Shown: positions 49,466-57,645 of the stretch, in pieces
Numbering within the stretch: the first letter of the stretch is position 1
Layout of the letters: every line of letters begins with the position of its first letter
NCBI RefSeq assembly: GCF_015277775.1
Contig: NZ_CP063849.1
Span: 5,719,501-5,783,500, forward strand
DNA length: 64,000 nt
Direction: 5' to 3'
Origin: Paludibaculum fermentans
Lineage (GTDB): Bacteria; Acidobacteriota; Terriglobia; Bryobacterales; Bryobacteraceae
Notes under the pieces: model-generated
What the model saw: the letters and a program-made list of their open reading frames with translations, nothing else
The model's database searches: none
Told to the model about the DNA's origin: nothing
Program-made: the position numbers and the translations under genes

Positions 49466-50194
49466 TTACCACTTGCCGCTGTGAGCGCCGCCGTCCACGT
49501 GCAGTACCTCACCCGTGATCTGGCGAGCCTCGGTCAAATACACAACGGCACTGGCCACTTCTTCAACGGTGGAGATTGTCCCCATGGGCGAAAGGGTCTT
49601 CAGGAAGTCCTTCGGGTTGTTGGCGTGGAGCGGGGTGTCGACGACACCGGGCGCCACGGCGTTGAACCGGATGTGCTCCTTTGCGTACTCGGTCGCCAGG
49701 TTCTTCAGCACCGCCTCCAACCCGCCTTTGGTGATCATTGACAGGGACACAGGCATACCAGCGATAGGATTCTCAATCATTGACGTCGTGATGGCCACGA
49801 CGCTGCCGCCGGCCTTCTGCGCCTGCATCTGCTTCACCGCCAGCTGCGTGATGTAGATGAAGCCTTCGAGGTTGGTGGAGACCAGGGCGCGGAAATCCTC
49901 CTGCGTGTACTCGGTGAACGGCTTCACCAGGAAGATGCCGGCATTCGCGACGACGGCATCGATCGAGCCAAACCGCTTGACCGCGAGGTCCGCTGCCTTC
50001 TGGGCGGTCTCCGGTTGGCCGATGTCGCCGTCGACCAGGGCGAGGGAGTCGGACGCCGAGAGTTCCTTGGATTTTGTGGCGTTGCGCGAAGTGCCCACCA
50101 CGTTGTACCCGCGCGACAGGAACGCCTTTACAACGCCTGCACCGATGCCTTGCGAAGCACCCGTCACGATTACCGTCTTCTGATTGTTTGCCAT
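49466..50194 (-). CDS. Short-chain dehydrogenase/reductase-like protein lacking the catalytic Tyr
   Basis: A 242-residue protein, ATG 50194 behind AAAGGAG. It has the cofactor loop TGASQGIG, the NADP-type Arg in GTSRNATKS, VANAG and the C-terminal PGVVDTPLH and LHVDGGAHSGKW. The catalytic Ser region is ITTSMI. In the YxxxK motif the Tyr position holds Ser (SMITK; the Lys is kept), so the usual proton donor is absent. Some related SDRs share this change. It may act differently or bind cofactor only. It begins the leftward SDR-ohr-RidA group. Confidence 0.88.
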   Translation of the reverse strand: MANNQKTVIVTGASQGIGAGVVKAFLSRGYNVVGTSRNATKSKELSASDSLALVDGDIGQPETAQKAADLAVKRFGSIDAVVANAGIFLVKPFTEYTQEDFRALVSTNLEGFIYITQLAVKQMQAQKAGGSVVAITTSMIENPIAGMPVSLSMITKGGLEAVLKNLATEYAKEHIRFNAVAPGVVDTPLHANNPKDFLKTLSPMGTISTVEEVASAVVYLTEARQITGEVLHVDGGAHSGKW

Positions 50195-50487
50195 AAATGG
50201 CTCCTTTCCATTGCTTTTTAAAAGCTGGATGATCTGCAATCTCGATTTCGATTAAGCCAGAGGTTCAGCGGCGAAGCTATTGGACGAAGGTATTGCTCCC
50301 TGTTCCCGCAGCTTCCGGCGGGATCGGCCGCGCCGACGCGGGCTCTGGATTAAGTTGGAGAGATAGGCAGAGGGATCGTTGCCGGCGCGCGTACGCAAGG
50401 CGAATTGCAATACCAAAGTACAATGGACGCCCATCCAGCCGGCGCGGCATGCTAGCGAGGATGGGGTGCTGCCAGGAAAGGACTGCC
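50195..50487. other. 293-bp divergent intergenic region (SDR / histidine kinase)
   Basis: Contains a near-perfect dyad GCTTTT-T-AAAAGC at 50213-50225 just upstream of the SDR ribosome binding site. No strong sigma70 match was found in either direction. An extended in-frame start for the kinase (50293 or 50449) lies here but lacks a ribosome binding site. Confidence 0.4.
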
Positions 50488-53400
50488 ATGGAGAAGGACC
50501 TCAGCTGGGTCATCGATGCTCTTCCCGAAATGGTGTGGACCGCACGCCCCGACGGGAGCATCGAGCATCTGAACCAGCATTGGTGCACGTACACAGGTCT
50601 CAGTCGGGACGCGGGGCGCGGCCAGGGGTGGCAGGCGGTAGTTCACCCTTCCGACTTGCCCGCGGTGAGTGATGCCTTGCGGATTGCGCTGGAGGAGGGA
50701 GAACCTTACAGGATCGAGAACCGCCTGCGCGGAGCTGACGGCAGTTACCACTGGTTCCTGGCAACCGGGTCGCCGATTCGCGACAACGTCGGCAAGCTGA
50801 CCGGGTGGTGCGTACTGCAATCCAACATCGACCACCCGAAGCGAGTGGAGGCGCTGCTGGCAGGAGAGAAGCGGGCTTTGGAGATGATTGCGACCGGCGA
50901 ATCGCTCTACGCGACGCTGGCCACCCTTTGCCTGCTCATGGAAGAGCTGTGTCCGGCCTGCAGTTGCTGTTCGACGCTGTTGCTGGATCCGGAGACCAAC
51001 CGGCTGTGGCACGCCGCGTCGCCCAATGTACCCAGCGCCTACACGGCTGCCATCGACGGTTTTGCCCTCGGGCCGAATGCCAGCTCCTGCGGAACGGCCG
51101 CCTATTACGGGCGACAGGTCGTGGCTTCGGATATTGCGGTGGATCCGCGGTGGACCGAGTTCCGTGACGTTGCCTTGGAGAACGGGCTGAGGGCGTGCTG
51201 GTCCACACCGATTTTCTCGCAGCAGGGAGGCGTACTGGGTACGTTCGCATTGTTTTCCGCCCAACCCGGCCTGCCTACGGCGGCAGACCAGGAGGTGATC
51301 GCCCAACTGACCCATCTGGCCAGCGTCGCGATTGAGCGGGAACGCGCCCAGATGTCGCTCATGCGAGCTCTCGATGAGCTGAGAGGCTCAAGCGGCCGGC
51401 TGGCCGCCACCATTGACGCGATTCCAGGATTCGTGTGGAGCGCCGCGCCCGACGGCAGTGTGGACTTCCTGAACAAGCAGTGGTGTGACTACACCGGCGT
51501 CAGCCTGGAGGGCGGCTGCGGTTGGGACTGGCAGGCCACGATCCACCCGGACGATGCCGCTCAGGTGCCAGCCCAGTGGCGAAGCGTCCTGGAATCAGGA
51601 CAGTCCGGAGAGTTTGAAGTCAGATTGCGGCGATTCGATGGTACGTTCCGATGGTTCCTGATTCGGGCGGTGCCGCTGCGGGACGAAGCCGGCGACATCG
51701 TGAAGTGGTACGGACTGAATACCGACATTGAAGATCGAAGGCAGGCGGAGGCCGTGCTGGCTGGTGAGAAGCGGTTGCTCGAAATGGTGGCCGGCGGCCA
51801 TGCGTTATCGGAGGTACTGGAGGCGCTTTGCCTGCTGGTGGAAGACACGGCGAGCGGGTGTTACTGCAGCGTCTTTCTGGTGGAGCCGGACGGCATGCGA
51901 CTGGGACACGGGGCCGCGCCAAGCCTGCCGCCCAGCTTTGTCGATGCCATCGCCGGCCGGCCTGTCTGCGTGGACGCCGGCCCCAGTGCGATGGCGGCGT
52001 GCCTCAACCAGCAGGTCATATCCACCGACTTCCAGTCAGAGACCCGCTGGAAGGCATCCGAATGGTGTCCCATGGCGCTGGCACATGGCTTGCAGGCGTG
52101 CTGGTCGATACCGATTTCCTCCACGGCGGGGAGGGTCCTGGGTTCGTTTGCGATCTACTATGACAAGCCCGGATCGCCCTTGCCTATTCATCAGCGGCTG
52201 ATCGCGCAATTCACACAGATTGCGGGCATCGCCGTCGAGCGGGCCCAGAGCGACACCATACTGAAACGCAGTGAAGCACGGAAATCCGCGATTCTCGACT
52301 CAGCGCTCGATTGCATTGTGACGATCGATCACGACAGCCGCATCGTGGAGTTCAATCCGGCCGCGGAACGAACCTTCGGCCACCGCAGGGAAGAGGTTGT
52401 GGGGGAACGTCTCGCCGACGTGATTATTCCGCCGCCGTTGCGAGAGAAGCATGAGCGGGGGTTTGCACGCTACCTGAGCACCGGCGAAGCACGAGTGATC
52501 GGACGGCGTGTGGAGATGACGGCCATGCGGGCGGATGGGCGCGAGTTCCCTGCCGAGCTCGCGATTACGCGCATCCAGTCGGACGGACCGCCCTCCTTCA
52601 CGGGTTATTTGCGGGACATAACGGAGCGCAAGAAGGCGGAGGAAGAGTTGAGGCGGAGTGAGGCGTTTCTGGTACAGGGCCAACATCTCAGCCGGACGGG
52701 CAGCTTCTCGTGGCGTGTGGCCACGGGGGAGATTACGTGGTCGGACCAGTTGTATCGCATGTTCGAGTTCGACAAGGGGATACCGGTGACGCTGGAACTG
52801 ATCGGTACGCGGGTCCATCCCGAAGACCTGCCGCTGATGAGCAACATGATTGAGAGGGCTCTGGCCGCCGTCGCGGGCTTTCAATATGAACATCGCCTGC
52901 TGATGCCCGACAATTCCATCAAGCACCTGCATATGGTCGCCCATGGAACAAGAGACAAGGATGGCCGCCTGGAGTATATCGGCGCGGTGCAGGATGTGAC
53001 GGAGCGGAGAAGTTCAGAAGAGGCGCTCAGCAAAGCCCGAGCAGAACTGACGCATGTCGCCAGGGTCACGAGCCTGGGGACTCTGACCGCGTCGATCGCT
53101 CATGAAGTCAACCAGCCGCTGTCGGGCATCGTCACGAATGCCAGCACCTGCCTGCGAATGCTGGCCGCGGAGCCACCCAATGTCGAAGGCGCACTCGAGA
53201 CCGCGCGGCGTACGATTCGCGATGCAAATCGCGCGTCGGACGTGATCACCCGATTGCGCGCGCTGTTCTCCAAGAAAGATGCCGCAACCGAACTGGTGGA
53301 CCTGAATGAGGCTGCACGGGAGGTGATTGCGCTTTCGGTGCACAAGCTTCGAAGGGACCGGGTGATTCTGCAGCCTGAGTTGGCCGACGGGCTACCCCAA

Positions 53401-53778
53401 GTCCTGGGAGACCGGGTCCAACTACAGCAGGTGATCCTGAACCTGCTCATGAACGCCTCCGACGCGATGAATGGCATCGACGATCGCGCCAGGCGGCTGA
53501 TCATCCGAACTGAGCGGGAGGGCCGCCAGTGCGCGCGGCTCACCGTCCAAGATGTGGGCGTGGGATTTGAACCGCAGGTGGCGGAGAAACTCTTCGAGGC
53601 GTTCTATACGACGAAGGGCGATGGGATGGGGATCGGACTCTCCGTCAGCCGGTCGATTATCGAGAGACATCTTGGCCGTATCTGGGCAGCACCGAATGAA
53701 GGCCCCGGGGCGACGTTCGCGTTCTCTCTCCCGATTGCAGAGGAGAGTGGCGGGAGTGAGATCACGAATCGTGTCTAG
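50488..53778 (+). CDS. Hybrid PAS/GAF multi-sensor histidine kinase (FixL-like kinase core)
   Basis: A 1096-residue soluble kinase from ATG 50488 (AAAGGA upstream). Domain order: PAS (about 5-120), GAF (135-290), PAS (300-420), GAF (430-590), PAS (600-715), PAS (720-845), HisKA, HATPase. The first two PAS-GAF units repeat one another (MVWTARPDGSIEHLNQHWCTYTG and FVWSAAPDGSVDFLNKQWCDYTG; both GAFs have a Cys-rich start, ELCPACSCCST and TASGCYCSV). The phospho-acceptor is H872 in ASIAHEVNQPL. The ATPase has the N-box NLLMNASDA and GxGMGIGLSVSR. No membrane helices are seen. The ligand is unknown; the GAF cysteines could hold a cofactor. Confidence 0.93.
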   Translation: MEKDLSWVIDALPEMVWTARPDGSIEHLNQHWCTYTGLSRDAGRGQGWQAVVHPSDLPAVSDALRIALEEGEPYRIENRLRGADGSYHWFLATGSPIRDNVGKLTGWCVLQSNIDHPKRVEALLAGEKRALEMIATGESLYATLATLCLLMEELCPACSCCSTLLLDPETNRLWHAASPNVPSAYTAAIDGFALGPNASSCGTAAYYGRQVVASDIAVDPRWTEFRDVALENGLRACWSTPIFSQQGGVLGTFALFSAQPGLPTAADQEVIAQLTHLASVAIERERAQMSLMRALDELRGSSGRLAATIDAIPGFVWSAAPDGSVDFLNKQWCDYTGVSLEGGCGWDWQATIHPDDAAQVPAQWRSVLESGQSGEFEVRLRRFDGTFRWFLIRAVPLRDEAGDIVKWYGLNTDIEDRRQAEAVLAGEKRLLEMVAGGHALSEVLEALCLLVEDTASGCYCSVFLVEPDGMRLGHGAAPSLPPSFVDAIAGRPVCVDAGPSAMAACLNQQVISTDFQSETRWKASEWCPMALAHGLQACWSIPISSTAGRVLGSFAIYYDKPGSPLPIHQRLIAQFTQIAGIAVERAQSDTILKRSEARKSAILDSALDCIVTIDHDSRIVEFNPAAERTFGHRREEVVGERLADVIIPPPLREKHERGFARYLSTGEARVIGRRVEMTAMRADGREFPAELAITRIQSDGPPSFTGYLRDITERKKAEEELRRSEAFLVQGQHLSRTGSFSWRVATGEITWSDQLYRMFEFDKGIPVTLELIGTRVHPEDLPLMSNMIERALAAVAGFQYEHRLLMPDNSIKHLHMVAHGTRDKDGRLEYIGAVQDVTERRSSEEALSKARAELTHVARVTSLGTLTASIAHEVNQPLSGIVTNASTCLRMLAAEPPNVEGALETARRTIRDANRASDVITRLRALFSKKDAATELVDLNEAAREVIALSVHKLRRDRVILQPELADGLPQVLGDRVQLQQVILNLLMNASDAMNGIDDRARRLIIRTEREGRQCARLTVQDVGVGFEPQVAEKLFEAFYTTKGDGMGIGLSVSRSIIERHLGRIWAAPNEGPGATFAFSLPIAEESGGSEITNRV

Positions 53779-53795
53779 CAAGCGAGGGAGAGACG

Positions 53796-54206
53796 ATGGC
53801 AATGAGATCCCTGGTGTCGGTGGTTGACGACGACGAGTCGGTGCGTGAGTCGCTGCCCGACCTGTTGAGAGAGTTCGGTTTTGCAGCGAAGACGTTCTCG
53901 TCAGCGGAAGAGTTCCTCGCGTCTGATAGCGTTGGCGCGACTGGCTGCCTGATCCTCGATGTGGGCATGCCGGGCATGTCTGGGCCGGAGCTGCAAAGAG
54001 AATTGCAGCTGCAAAAGAAGCAGATTCCGATTGTCTTCATCACGGCTCATGGCGATGAAACCGTACGGCCCCGCCTGATCGCACAGGGCGCTGTGGAGTG
54101 TTTGATCAAACCCTTCAGTGATACTGCGCTGTTCGCGGCCCTCAAGACCGCCTTTCAGATGAAGGGAGCAACCCGCCCCGAAGTGGACCGCGATGCAGGA
54201 AGATAG
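53796..54206 (+). CDS. Single-domain response regulator (receiver only)
   Basis: A 136-residue CheY-like receiver with acidic pocket D11-D13 (VVDDDES), phospho-acceptor D55 (LILDVGMPGMSG), Thr in FITAHGD and Lys in CLIKPFSD. There is no output domain. It starts 17 bases after the histidine kinase and overlaps an upstream in-frame option of the next gene. It may compete with, or relay to, the LuxR-type regulator that follows. Confidence 0.93.
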   Translation: MAMRSLVSVVDDDESVRESLPDLLREFGFAAKTFSSAEEFLASDSVGATGCLILDVGMPGMSGPELQRELQLQKKQIPIVFITAHGDETVRPRLIAQGAVECLIKPFSDTALFAALKTAFQMKGATRPEVDRDAGR

Positions 54207-54207
54207 A

Positions 54208-54882
54208 ATGAGCCAAGCGATCTCACCGGGCAGAGACTTGAGGGCGCCTCACATGCCAAGCACCACTCCGATTGTGTTTGTAGTAGACGACGATGTCTCT
54301 GTGCGTGAGTCCCTGGAATTGCTCATCCGCCATGCAGGCTGGCAACCTGAGATCTTTGGGTCCGCACAGGAATTCCTGGCCCAACCACGGCTGGCGGTTC
54401 CGAGCTGCCTTGTGCTCGATGTCAGCCTGCCTGACCTGAATGGGCTGGAGCTGCAAAAGCGCGTGGCCGCCGATCGGATGGACATGCCGATTATCTTCAT
54501 CACGGGCTACGGCGATGTGCCCATGACGGTGCAGGCCATGAAGGCCGGCGCCGTCGAATTCCTGATGAAGCCCTTCAGCGCCGAAGTGCTGCTGGGCGCC
54601 ATTCAGAATGCGATTGAGTACAGCCGGACCGCACTGGGGCATGAGGCGGAGCTGCGCGCACTACGGGACCGGTATGAATCGCTGAGCCGCCGGGAACGTG
54701 AGGTCCTGACCCTGGTGGTTTCCGGTCTGTTGAACAAACAGATCGGAGGTGAACTCGGCATCAGCGAGATCACGGTCAAGGCGCATCGGGGCAGCGTCAT
54801 GCGGAAGATGAACGCCGATTCGCTGGCCGACCTGGTCAAGATGGCGGGGAAACTCCAGCTGGCCTCCGACCACGCCGGCTGA
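54208..54882 (+). CDS. FixJ-like response regulator (receiver + LuxR-type helix-turn-helix)
   Basis: A 224-residue protein; ATG 54208 is chosen for its AGGAAG site (ATG 54193 and 54253 are alternatives). The receiver has VVDDDVS and phospho-acceptor D71 (LVLDVSLPD), with FITGYGD and LMKPFSA. A linker leads to a LuxR/FixJ helix-turn-helix near 165-220 (SRREREVLTLVVSGLLNKQIGGELGISEITVKAHRGSVM). It is the DNA-binding output of the PAS/GAF kinase system. The gene ends close to the convergent Gfo/Idh gene. Confidence 0.93.
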   Translation: MSQAISPGRDLRAPHMPSTTPIVFVVDDDVSVRESLELLIRHAGWQPEIFGSAQEFLAQPRLAVPSCLVLDVSLPDLNGLELQKRVAADRMDMPIIFITGYGDVPMTVQAMKAGAVEFLMKPFSAEVLLGAIQNAIEYSRTALGHEAELRALRDRYESLSRREREVLTLVVSGLLNKQIGGELGISEITVKAHRGSVMRKMNADSLADLVKMAGKLQLASDHAG

Positions 54883-54897
54883 CAGGGTACGCGCCGG

Positions 54898-56211
54898 TCA
54901 GGCCTCCAACTTCCAGGGCTTGCGGTATTCGCGTTGCAGCAGCGGACGCGCCGACTCCTGCTGGACGGTGTGGCGCTCTTCATCCCAATCCAAACGCATG
55001 CGGGCGCGCAAGGACAGATTCCCGAGAATCGATGTGATGGAAGAGCGGACGCAGGTCTCGATGTCGCTGTTGGGCCGCTGCCTGGTCCTCACGCAATCCA
55101 GGAAGTTCGCCCAGTGCAGGGGATGTGGATCGGCCACTCTCTTCATCTCGAATGGGGCAAGATCCGAGCCCTTCTCCGGCGTAACCCGCAGCACCGTGCG
55201 GTCGACATAGACCGTGCCGCGCGTGCCGTGAAAAGTCGCGCCCATCAGGCGGTTGCCGGTGAGTTCGGTGTTGTTGGAGCGGTGCTCCCAGGAGCCCAGG
55301 AAGCCGGGGTATTCAAAGGTCGCCTGCATGGTGTCCGGCGTCTCCGTATCGTCCTGGAACCAGTATTTGCCACCCAGTGCGACAACAGCCCGCGGCATGG
55401 GATCGCCAAACGCCATCTGTACGATGTCGAGCATGTGAATGCCGGAATCAGTGAGCTGGCCGCCGGCGTAATCCCAGAAGAAACGGAAGTAGGAGTAGGC
55501 GTTCGGATAGATGCCGAAGCGATTTGGGTTGAAGCGGCGTGCCGGGGCGGGGCCAAGCCACAGATCCCAATCCAGGCCGGCGGGCGGCTCCTTGTCGACC
55601 GGGTTGCCGATGCCGGCAGCGGGCTGATTGCTGTAGATCCAAGACTTGGCCATACTGACCTTGCCCAGTTCTCCGCTGCGCACGATTTCGCATGCCTTCT
55701 GGAAGTGGGCGCCAGAGCGCTGCCAGGTTCCGGCCTGCACGACGCGCTTGTACTTCCGGGCAGCCTCCACCATGACGGCCCCTTCCGAGGCCGCGACGCA
55801 GGCCGGCTTCTCGACATAGACGTCTTTGCCCGCCTTGCACGCCTCGACACAGATATACGGGTGCCAGTGGTCCGGGGTAGCGATGCAGATGGCATCGATC
55901 GAGCGATCGGCCAGTATTTCGCGGAAGTCGCGAACCTCTTTCGGCTGGTGTCCCGCCCGCCGGGCGAGGGCGGAGGCGCGCTCCAGGTTCGGCTGGTAGA
56001 CGTCGCAGACCGCGCTGACGGCCACGCCGGGCTGCTTCATGGCTGCTCCGAGATTCTCAGAGCCCATCACGCCGGTGCCGATAAAAGCCAGGGAAATACG
56101 ATCGTTCGCCGCGAAGAGGGGCGCGGCCAGAGCGGCGGCGCTCATCGACGCAGCTTTGCGCAGCAATGTGCGCCGGGGCCATTGTGTGTCTTGAACCGGT
56201 TGATCTGGCAT
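54898..56211 (-). CDS. Gfo/Idh/MocA family oxidoreductase, Tat-exported
   Basis: A 437-residue protein with a twin-arginine leader (QWPRRTLLRKAASMSAAALAAPLFAA). The Rossmann loop is FIGTGVMG, then TPDHWHPYICVEA and the EKP motif AGKDVYVEKPACVA are intact, unlike the GH109 protein at 392-1714. The C-terminal domain has SYFRFFWDYAGGQLTDSGIHMLD with the catalytic-type His. A periplasmic NAD(P)-dependent sugar dehydrogenase role is likely. It is downstream of a ROK regulator and TonB receptor on the same strand. Confidence 0.92.
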   Translation of the reverse strand: MPDQPVQDTQWPRRTLLRKAASMSAAALAAPLFAANDRISLAFIGTGVMGSENLGAAMKQPGVAVSAVCDVYQPNLERASALARRAGHQPKEVRDFREILADRSIDAICIATPDHWHPYICVEACKAGKDVYVEKPACVAASEGAVMVEAARKYKRVVQAGTWQRSGAHFQKACEIVRSGELGKVSMAKSWIYSNQPAAGIGNPVDKEPPAGLDWDLWLGPAPARRFNPNRFGIYPNAYSYFRFFWDYAGGQLTDSGIHMLDIVQMAFGDPMPRAVVALGGKYWFQDDTETPDTMQATFEYPGFLGSWEHRSNNTELTGNRLMGATFHGTRGTVYVDRTVLRVTPEKGSDLAPFEMKRVADPHPLHWANFLDCVRTRQRPNSDIETCVRSSITSILGNLSLRARMRLDWDEERHTVQQESARPLLQREYRKPWKLEA

Positions 56212-56261
56212 GGAAGGTACTCTCTCTCGGCGTCCAAGGGCAGCTTGAACAGCTTATTTCG

Positions 56262-57497
56262 TCAGCGTTCGGTCAGTACGGGCATTCCGAATTCAGTGGA
56301 CTGCTGCCCGCCGTTCTCGAACAGCCGGGCTATGTGCTCGTAGGCCTGCCTTCGCGCGGCGACGATTGTGCCCAGCAATACCGCCTCGTCGCCGATGGTG
56401 GAAATCTCGATTCGCGTTTCCCACGGCACCAGCCGCTCAACGGCCGCCCTCAGTTCCTGCTCCAACGCGCCGAGCAAGGCGCTCTGCAGGACCACCATGG
56501 CCGGGTCGTTCACAACGATCAGATTCGCGATGGCAATTCCGAGGTGGGTCGCAATGTAGTCAAAGAGATCGCGTTCCGGACCTGTCTTGTTGCGCGCGGT
56601 ATGGAGGAATTCCAGGGCCGTCTGCGCGGTACTGCCGGCGTCCTGCGCCGCGGCCAGAATGCGGTCAGCGCCCACGATCGATTCCAGATAGCCGCGGACA
56701 CTCCAGTCGGTGCTCGTGTTCTTGTGGTCCAGCAGCATGTGGGCGACTTCGCCCGCTGCCCAGTGACTGCCCAGCATCAACTGGCCACGGTTGATCACGG
56801 CCGCGCCGAGCCCGGTCTCCAGCTTGACCAGCACGACGTCCTGCTCGCCGCGCGCGGCCCCAAACTGCACCTCGCCCAGCGCCGCCATCCGGACGTCGTT
56901 GTCGACGAACACAGTGGTGCCGAACGCCGCTTCCAACTCTTCGCGGATCGCCACATTCTGCCAGTTAAAAACGTTGCCGGCTTGCAAGACGATGCCCCGG
57001 ACCACGTCCACGCGGCCGGGCGCGGCCACACTGATCACCCGCTGGTCAGCCGAGCAGGGATGGCCGGACATCAATTGTTCCAGTCCGTATTTGGCGAGGG
57101 AAATGACATTGGCCGCCCTGCGATCGTTGCCGATGGACAGCGCCAGCCGGGCGAGTATGTTTCCTTCCAGGTCGGCCGCGGCCAGCCGCACATGCCAAGC
57201 TGCAATTTCGACGGCGAAAAGCCGGCCAGCATTGGCATTGAAAGTCAGCATCGTGGGCTTTTTACCGCCCTTTGATCCTGATTCTCCCCGGCCCAACTCG
57301 ACCACCCAGCCCCGCTGCATCAACGTTTCGACCTGACTGGACACTGTCGGTTTGCTCAAATTGCTCAGCTTAGCCAAGCTTGCGCGGGAAACCGGCCCGT
57401 GCTCCCTGATCAGATTCAGCAGCCCGATGCCATTGATGCTGCGCATCAGCGGCGCGCTCAGGTTCTGAGAGATGAGATGTTCGTGCGGAAGACGCAT
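56262..57497 (-). CDS. ROK-family transcriptional regulator without the zinc motif
   Basis: A 411-residue protein with an N-terminal winged helix (PVSRASLAKLSNLSKPTVSSQVETLMQRGW, about 35-75) and a ROK domain. Sugar-binding features are present: VFVDNDVRMAALGE, KLETGLGAAVINRG and GEVAHM. The CxCGxxGCxE zinc site found in the ROK protein at 7329 is replaced by DHKNTSTDWSVRGYLESI, with no Cys. It therefore belongs to a different ROK branch. It lies between a TonB receptor gene and a Gfo/Idh gene, all leftward, and a hairpin separates it from the receptor gene. Confidence 0.9.
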   Translation of the reverse strand: MRLPHEHLISQNLSAPLMRSINGIGLLNLIREHGPVSRASLAKLSNLSKPTVSSQVETLMQRGWVVELGRGESGSKGGKKPTMLTFNANAGRLFAVEIAAWHVRLAAADLEGNILARLALSIGNDRRAANVISLAKYGLEQLMSGHPCSADQRVISVAAPGRVDVVRGIVLQAGNVFNWQNVAIREELEAAFGTTVFVDNDVRMAALGEVQFGAARGEQDVVLVKLETGLGAAVINRGQLMLGSHWAAGEVAHMLLDHKNTSTDWSVRGYLESIVGADRILAAAQDAGSTAQTALEFLHTARNKTGPERDLFDYIATHLGIAIANLIVVNDPAMVVLQSALLGALEQELRAAVERLVPWETRIEISTIGDEAVLLGTIVAARRQAYEHIARLFENGGQQSTEFGMPVLTER

Positions 57498-57590
57498 TTA
57501 CCTGTTGCCTCTGATCCTTTTCTGCTTCGTCCGGAAGTGCCCCGAAGCAGGACCGGAACCGGCCGCCCCACGGCACACACCCAGGGCTGC

Positions 57591-57622
57591 GGGTGGCCCA
57601 AGGCATGCGCCGCGGGCCACCC
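57591..57622 (-). terminator. Hairpin after the TonB receptor gene
   Basis: GGGTGGCCC (57591-57599) and GGGCCACCC (57614-57622) form a perfect 9-bp stem with a 14-base loop. On the minus strand it follows the receptor's stop (57646) by 23 bases and precedes the ROK gene. It may end most transcripts and leave the ROK gene with a separate or read-through level. Confidence 0.6.
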
Positions 57623-57645
57623 CTAAATTCAATCAGAGCCGGGGA

